From an uncultured Alphaproteobacteria bacterium (GTDB lineage Bacteria; Pseudomonadota; Alphaproteobacteria; UBA3830), in contig CAJOEB010000070.1 of the NCBI GenBank assembly GCA_905233775.1, forward strand, positions 1-5,980: DNA of 5,980 bases, written 5' to 3'. The notes below the pieces were generated by a model, which saw only the letters and a list, made by a program, of their open reading frames with translations, was not told the DNA's origin and searched no databases. The translations under genes and the position numbers were made by a program. The first letter of the stretch is position 1. Every line of letters starts with the position of its first letter. This document shows positions 5,714 through 5,980 of this stretch, piece after piece.

Positions 5714-5980
5714 ATGAGTAGAGATATGTCTATTGCTGTATTAATTCCTTGTTATAATGAAGCGGAAACAATCGCAAGAGTTGTTCGTTCATTCAAAAAA
5801 TATCTCCCAAGTGCAATTGTATATGTGTATGACAACTGTTCTGAAGATACCACGGCAACACAAGCAAAAGAAGCTGGTGCCGTAGTAAAATTTGAGCGAA
5901 ACAAAGGTAAAGGTAATGTTGTTCGTCAGATGTTCGCTGATATCGATGCAGACATATATATTATGGTTGACGGAGATTCG
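5714..5980 (+). CDS. Family 2 glycosyltransferase (partial, N-terminal 89 residues)
   Basis: The frame is open from 5714 to the right edge and is cut there. It begins the GT-A fold of a GT2 (DPM1- or GtrB-like) glycosyltransferase, which moves a sugar from a nucleotide donor onto a lipid carrier or glycan at the inner membrane. Visible parts are the first strand AVLIPCYNEAETI (8-20) that holds the nucleotide, the YVYDNCSEDTT segment (37-47) with D40, the RNKGKGNVVRQMF stretch (62-74), and the DxD metal/donor motif VDGD (D86, D88). Acceptor and sugar cannot be told from this part. Two starts are possible: ATG 5714, without a ribosome binding site and nearly leaderless, or ATG 5726 (residue 5), preceded by GAGTAGAGAT. 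The protein would then start MSIAVLIPCYNE, a common form. The gene is divergent from the TadE/TadG-like gene and shares with it a 146-bp control region with a CtrA-type box. Confidence 0.9.
   Translation, partial: MSRDMSIAVLIPCYNEAETIARVVRSFKKYLPSAIVYVYDNCSEDTTATQAKEAGAVVKFERNKGKGNVVRQMFADIDADIYIMVDGDS

Overview
The window is AT-rich bacterial DNA that most likely comes from an alphaproteobacterium. The evidence is an AddB of the alphaproteobacterial type, an RsmG whose N-terminus reads VSRETL, a CtrA-type box (TTAA-N7-TTAAC), and a TadE/TadG-like protein. The strong AT bias and the K/N-rich proteins suggest a reduced or host-associated lineage (Holosporales-like, Rickettsiales-like or a gut alphaproteobacterium), but the genus cannot be told from the sequence.

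Layout. Five genes lie on the minus strand and are read from right to left: a TadE/TadG-like envelope protein (about 5567-4788), murA (4685-3414), trxA (3390-3085), rsmG (3072-2473, GTG start) and addB (2468 to beyond base 1, so the C-terminus is missing). Gaps within murA-trxA-rsmG-addB are 23, 12 and 4 nt, which indicates one operon. It joins cell-wall precursor synthesis, thiol redox, 16S rRNA methylation and double-strand-break repair. On the plus strand, a family 2 glycosyltransferase starts near 5714 or 5726 and runs off the right edge. There are no RNA genes, IS elements or CRISPR arrays, and no gene-free stretch above 300 bases.

Three non-coding signals stand out. First, two 16-bp parS sites (chromosome-partition ParB targets) lie inside the 5' part of rsmG. 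They are 75 bp apart in the same codon register and encode VSRET and VSRGT. Second, the divergent region 5568-5713 holds a CtrA-type box between two predicted promoters. It sits where the -35 element of the glycosyltransferase promoter should be. Third, the TadE/TadG-like gene begins at a run of eight G. Its best promoter, Shine-Dalgarno sequence and ATG belong to an upstream frame that would join the gene only if the run had seven G (or ten). This means phase variation, slippage or a base-count error.

The gene order is unusual compared with the familiar alphaproteobacterial blocks rsmG-parA-parB and addB-addA-trxA. Here trxA precedes rsmG, and addB follows rsmG directly where parA would be expected.
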